Positions 5,102 through 6,320 of a DNA stretch of 6,320 nucleotides are shown one piece after another. The notes below the pieces were generated by a model. It had not been told where the DNA came from and did not search any database. It saw only the letters and a program-made list of their open reading frames with translations. How positions within the stretch are numbered: position 1 is the stretch's first letter; every line of letters starts with the position of its first letter. The position numbers were made by a program, and so were the translations under genes. Source of the stretch: an uncultured Prevotella sp. (GTDB taxonomy: Bacteria > Bacteroidota > Bacteroidia > Bacteroidales > Bacteroidaceae); contig USAI01000102.1 in assembly GCA_900552675.1 (NCBI GenBank), positions 1 to 6,320 of the forward strand, given 5' to 3'.

Positions 5102-5167
5102 TTTACTCAATTGAAACAATACGTTTACTCAATTGAAACGATGTTTTTGTTCAATTGAAACAATATT
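5102..5167. repeat. 22-bp-period block C (TCAATTGAAAC motif, three tandem units)
   Basis: Three adjacent 22-bp units start at 5102, 5124 and 5146. Each contains TCAATTGAAAC, with the palindromic core CAATTG at 5108, 5130 and 5152, and flanks TTTACT/TTTGTT and AATACG/GATGTT/AATATT. Core conservation exceeds that of the flanks. The block abuts the perfect inverted repeat that starts at 5168. Confidence 0.9.
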
Positions 5168-5225
5168 TACGCCCAAGTAGATACCTTATTTTGTTTTATA
5201 ATCTGAGGGCATCTACTTGGGCGTA
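5168..5225. repeat. Perfect 15-bp inverted repeat downstream of the AraC-type gene
   Basis: TACGCCCAAGTAGAT at 5168-5182 is matched by its exact reverse complement at 5211-5225, with a 28-bp spacer; a few further pairs extend the stem after one mismatch. It lies 24 bp beyond the stop of the leftward regulator gene, where it could stop transcription or protect the 3' end. No T-run follows on that strand. It could instead be one end of a small repeat element that includes block C. Confidence 0.8.
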
Positions 5226-5249
5226 GCCATGATAACAGAAACGCGGAGG

Positions 5250-6128
5250 TTAGCTTTGTCGATAATCTTTGGGCGACATGCTTGTGCGTTCCTTAAAATA
5301 TTTGCCTAAGAACGATTGGCTTGAGAAGTTCATCTCTTGCGCAATCTCTTTAATACTCTTTGTAGTGTTCTTCAGCAACAGTTTTATCTCCAGTATCACA
5401 TAATTGTCTATCCAGTCGGTAGGTGTAATGTTGCTCACCGACTTTACCGCGCCATACAGATATTTAGGCGTGATGCACAGTTGCTCGCCATACCACCCCA
5501 GTTTGCGGTGCATACGAAAGTGGCCCTCTACCAGGTGTATAAACTCGGTAAAAATTTTCTCGGCGCTGGTGCTACGATAGCCTGCTTTGTTTTGAGCGCG
5601 ATACATCGCGTTGCTCAAGTCGTATATCATTGTTGATATAAGCGACTGCACCGTTTCCTTTCTGAAATGATGTTCGGTGTGTGCCACCATCTTCTTTATC
5701 AGGTCATAATAGGTCAAAATGTGCTTTATTTCTTCCTCATGTAGTGCATACACGGGGTTGAAACGAGCAAAGATGAAGAGCGACGACATTTCATGAATGT
5801 TCTTCACAATCTCGTGAAAGAAGCTGTACGACAAGATAATGCCTATGCCTTCACAGTCGTCGCTAAACCATTTACTACTTACTTTTTGGTTATTACTGAT
5901 AATGATAAGATCGTTGGCATGCACCGTGCGTTCAGTGGTGTCGACGGTGTAACGAGCGGTGCCCTTCAAGCACACGGCCATTAATAGGCACTGCATACGC
6001 CCTGTGTCGTTCGTCATGGGCAAACGTTTAAAATCGTCTACCAATACAATATCATTGCCAATATGGGCTCCGTGATATTGCAGAAGAATGTTATCGACGG
6101 TAATGTCGCGCAAGGTCAATTCGTGCAT
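5250..6128 (-). CDS. AraC-family transcriptional regulator
   Basis: Counted from ATG 6128-6126 this is a 292-residue regulator of typical Bacteroidetes AraC length. The N-terminal part (about 20-110) looks like a cupin-type sensing domain: a beta-rich run with LLMAVCLKGTARYTVD and NDLIIISNNQ. A helical linker follows (130-185). The C-terminal AraC DNA-binding domain covers about 190-290: the first helix-turn-helix includes EQLCITPKYLYGAVKSV, the second SIKEIAQEMNFSSQSFLGKY, then the characteristic FKERTSMSPKDYR ending. The effector is unknown. A frame open from TTG 6152 adds eight residues, but that TTG lies inside the -7 box of the gene's own promoter, so it cannot be the start. The likely target is the divergent gene whose promoter lies at the right edge, and possibly itself; that is inference from position. 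Confidence 0.88.
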   Translation of the reverse strand: MHELTLRDITVDNILLQYHGAHIGNDIVLVDDFKRLPMTNDTGRMQCLLMAVCLKGTARYTVDTTERTVHANDLIIISNNQKVSSKWFSDDCEGIGIILSYSFFHEIVKNIHEMSSLFIFARFNPVYALHEEEIKHILTYYDLIKKMVAHTEHHFRKETVQSLISTMIYDLSNAMYRAQNKAGYRSTSAEKIFTEFIHLVEGHFRMHRKLGWYGEQLCITPKYLYGAVKSVSNITPTDWIDNYVILEIKLLLKNTTKSIKEIAQEMNFSSQSFLGKYFKERTSMSPKDYRQS

Positions 6129-6149
6129 ACTTATAATTATTATCTTTTG

Positions 6150-6180
6150 CAAAGATAGCGCATATCATAGACAATACAAA
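6150..6180 (-). promoter_or_regulatory. Promoter of the AraC-type regulator
   Basis: On the minus strand TTTG (6177-6180), 19 bp, then TATCTTTG (6150-6157) match the full Bacteroidetes consensus. The predicted start site is near 6143, giving a short leader of about 15 nt before ATG 6128. No Shine-Dalgarno site is visible in that leader. Confidence 0.8.
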
Positions 6181-6288
6181 ACAAATTCAAAACTAAATTA
6201 AATTATCAAGTATTGCAGGCTCCTACCTATGGCTTTGGGATCGCCTCTTTTGCCCATGATTTAAGGTAAGCGTATCCGCGATGCAGCC

Positions 6289-6319
6289 TTGTCCATATTT
6301 TTTTATCTCTTTACCTTTG
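6289..6319 (+). promoter_or_regulatory. Rightward promoter for a gene beyond the window
   Basis: TTG (6289-6291), 20 bp, then TACCTTTG (6312-6319) fit the Bacteroidetes promoter form. It points away from the regulator gene, so a divergently transcribed gene probably starts just outside the window and is a candidate target of the regulator. Confidence 0.55.
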
Positions 6320-6320
6320 C

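Noticed and set aside
5102..5167. CRISPR array suggested by repeated TCAATTGAAAC, which resembles the ATTGAAAC ends of some CRISPR repeats
   Set aside because: The period is 22 bp and the variable part only about 11 bp, too short for spacers. There are three units and no cas genes.

Overview
The window looks like Bacteroidales chromosome, most likely a Prevotella/Segatella-type organism. The evidence is repeated promoters of the Bacteroidetes form TTG-N19/20-TAnnTTTG, mostly weak Shine-Dalgarno sites, GC-richer genes separated by long AT-rich intergenic stretches, and the gene families present. Genus and species are inference; no rRNA or other marker gene is present.

Layout. Positions 1-809 hold no large gene. 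There is a probable short leftward transcription unit (promoter 314-344, possible 49-residue ORF 109-258, hairpin plus T7 at 91-123) and a possible 40-residue leftward membrane peptide (418-540). A promoter-like box at 644-651 is followed by a 22-bp-period repeat array (666-775) that leads into the first large gene. Positions 810-3070 carry a probable two-gene operon: a Sec-exported SH3b-NlpC/P60 endopeptidase and a dipeptide epimerase of the enolase superfamily with a twin-arginine signal. Together they suit removal of L-Ala-D-Glu from murein peptides and its conversion to L-Ala-L-Glu, unusually outside the cytoplasm. Positions 3190-4143 (minus) encode an Rpn/PD-(D/E)XK 'recombination-promoting nuclease/putative transposase' with four perfect 12-bp internal repeats. 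Two copies of an ~84-bp hairpin repeat flank it. Positions 5250-6128 (minus) encode an AraC-type regulator with a near-perfect promoter. A rightward promoter at 6289-6319 points to a divergent gene beyond the window.

The 1.1-kb gap 4144-5249 between the nuclease and the regulator is the most unusual part. In order it holds the rpn promoter, a 12-bp palindrome, a TTGC-ended repeat array, the second hairpin copy, a GC-rich mini-hairpin, CATGAATTATCC repeats, a REPIN/BIME-like pair of inverted GTAG-headed palindromes, and a stretch of about 260 bp with persistent 22-bp periodicity in which the repeated motif changes from block to block. A perfect 15-bp inverted repeat closes the series. No tRNA, rRNA, CRISPR array or complete insertion sequence was seen.
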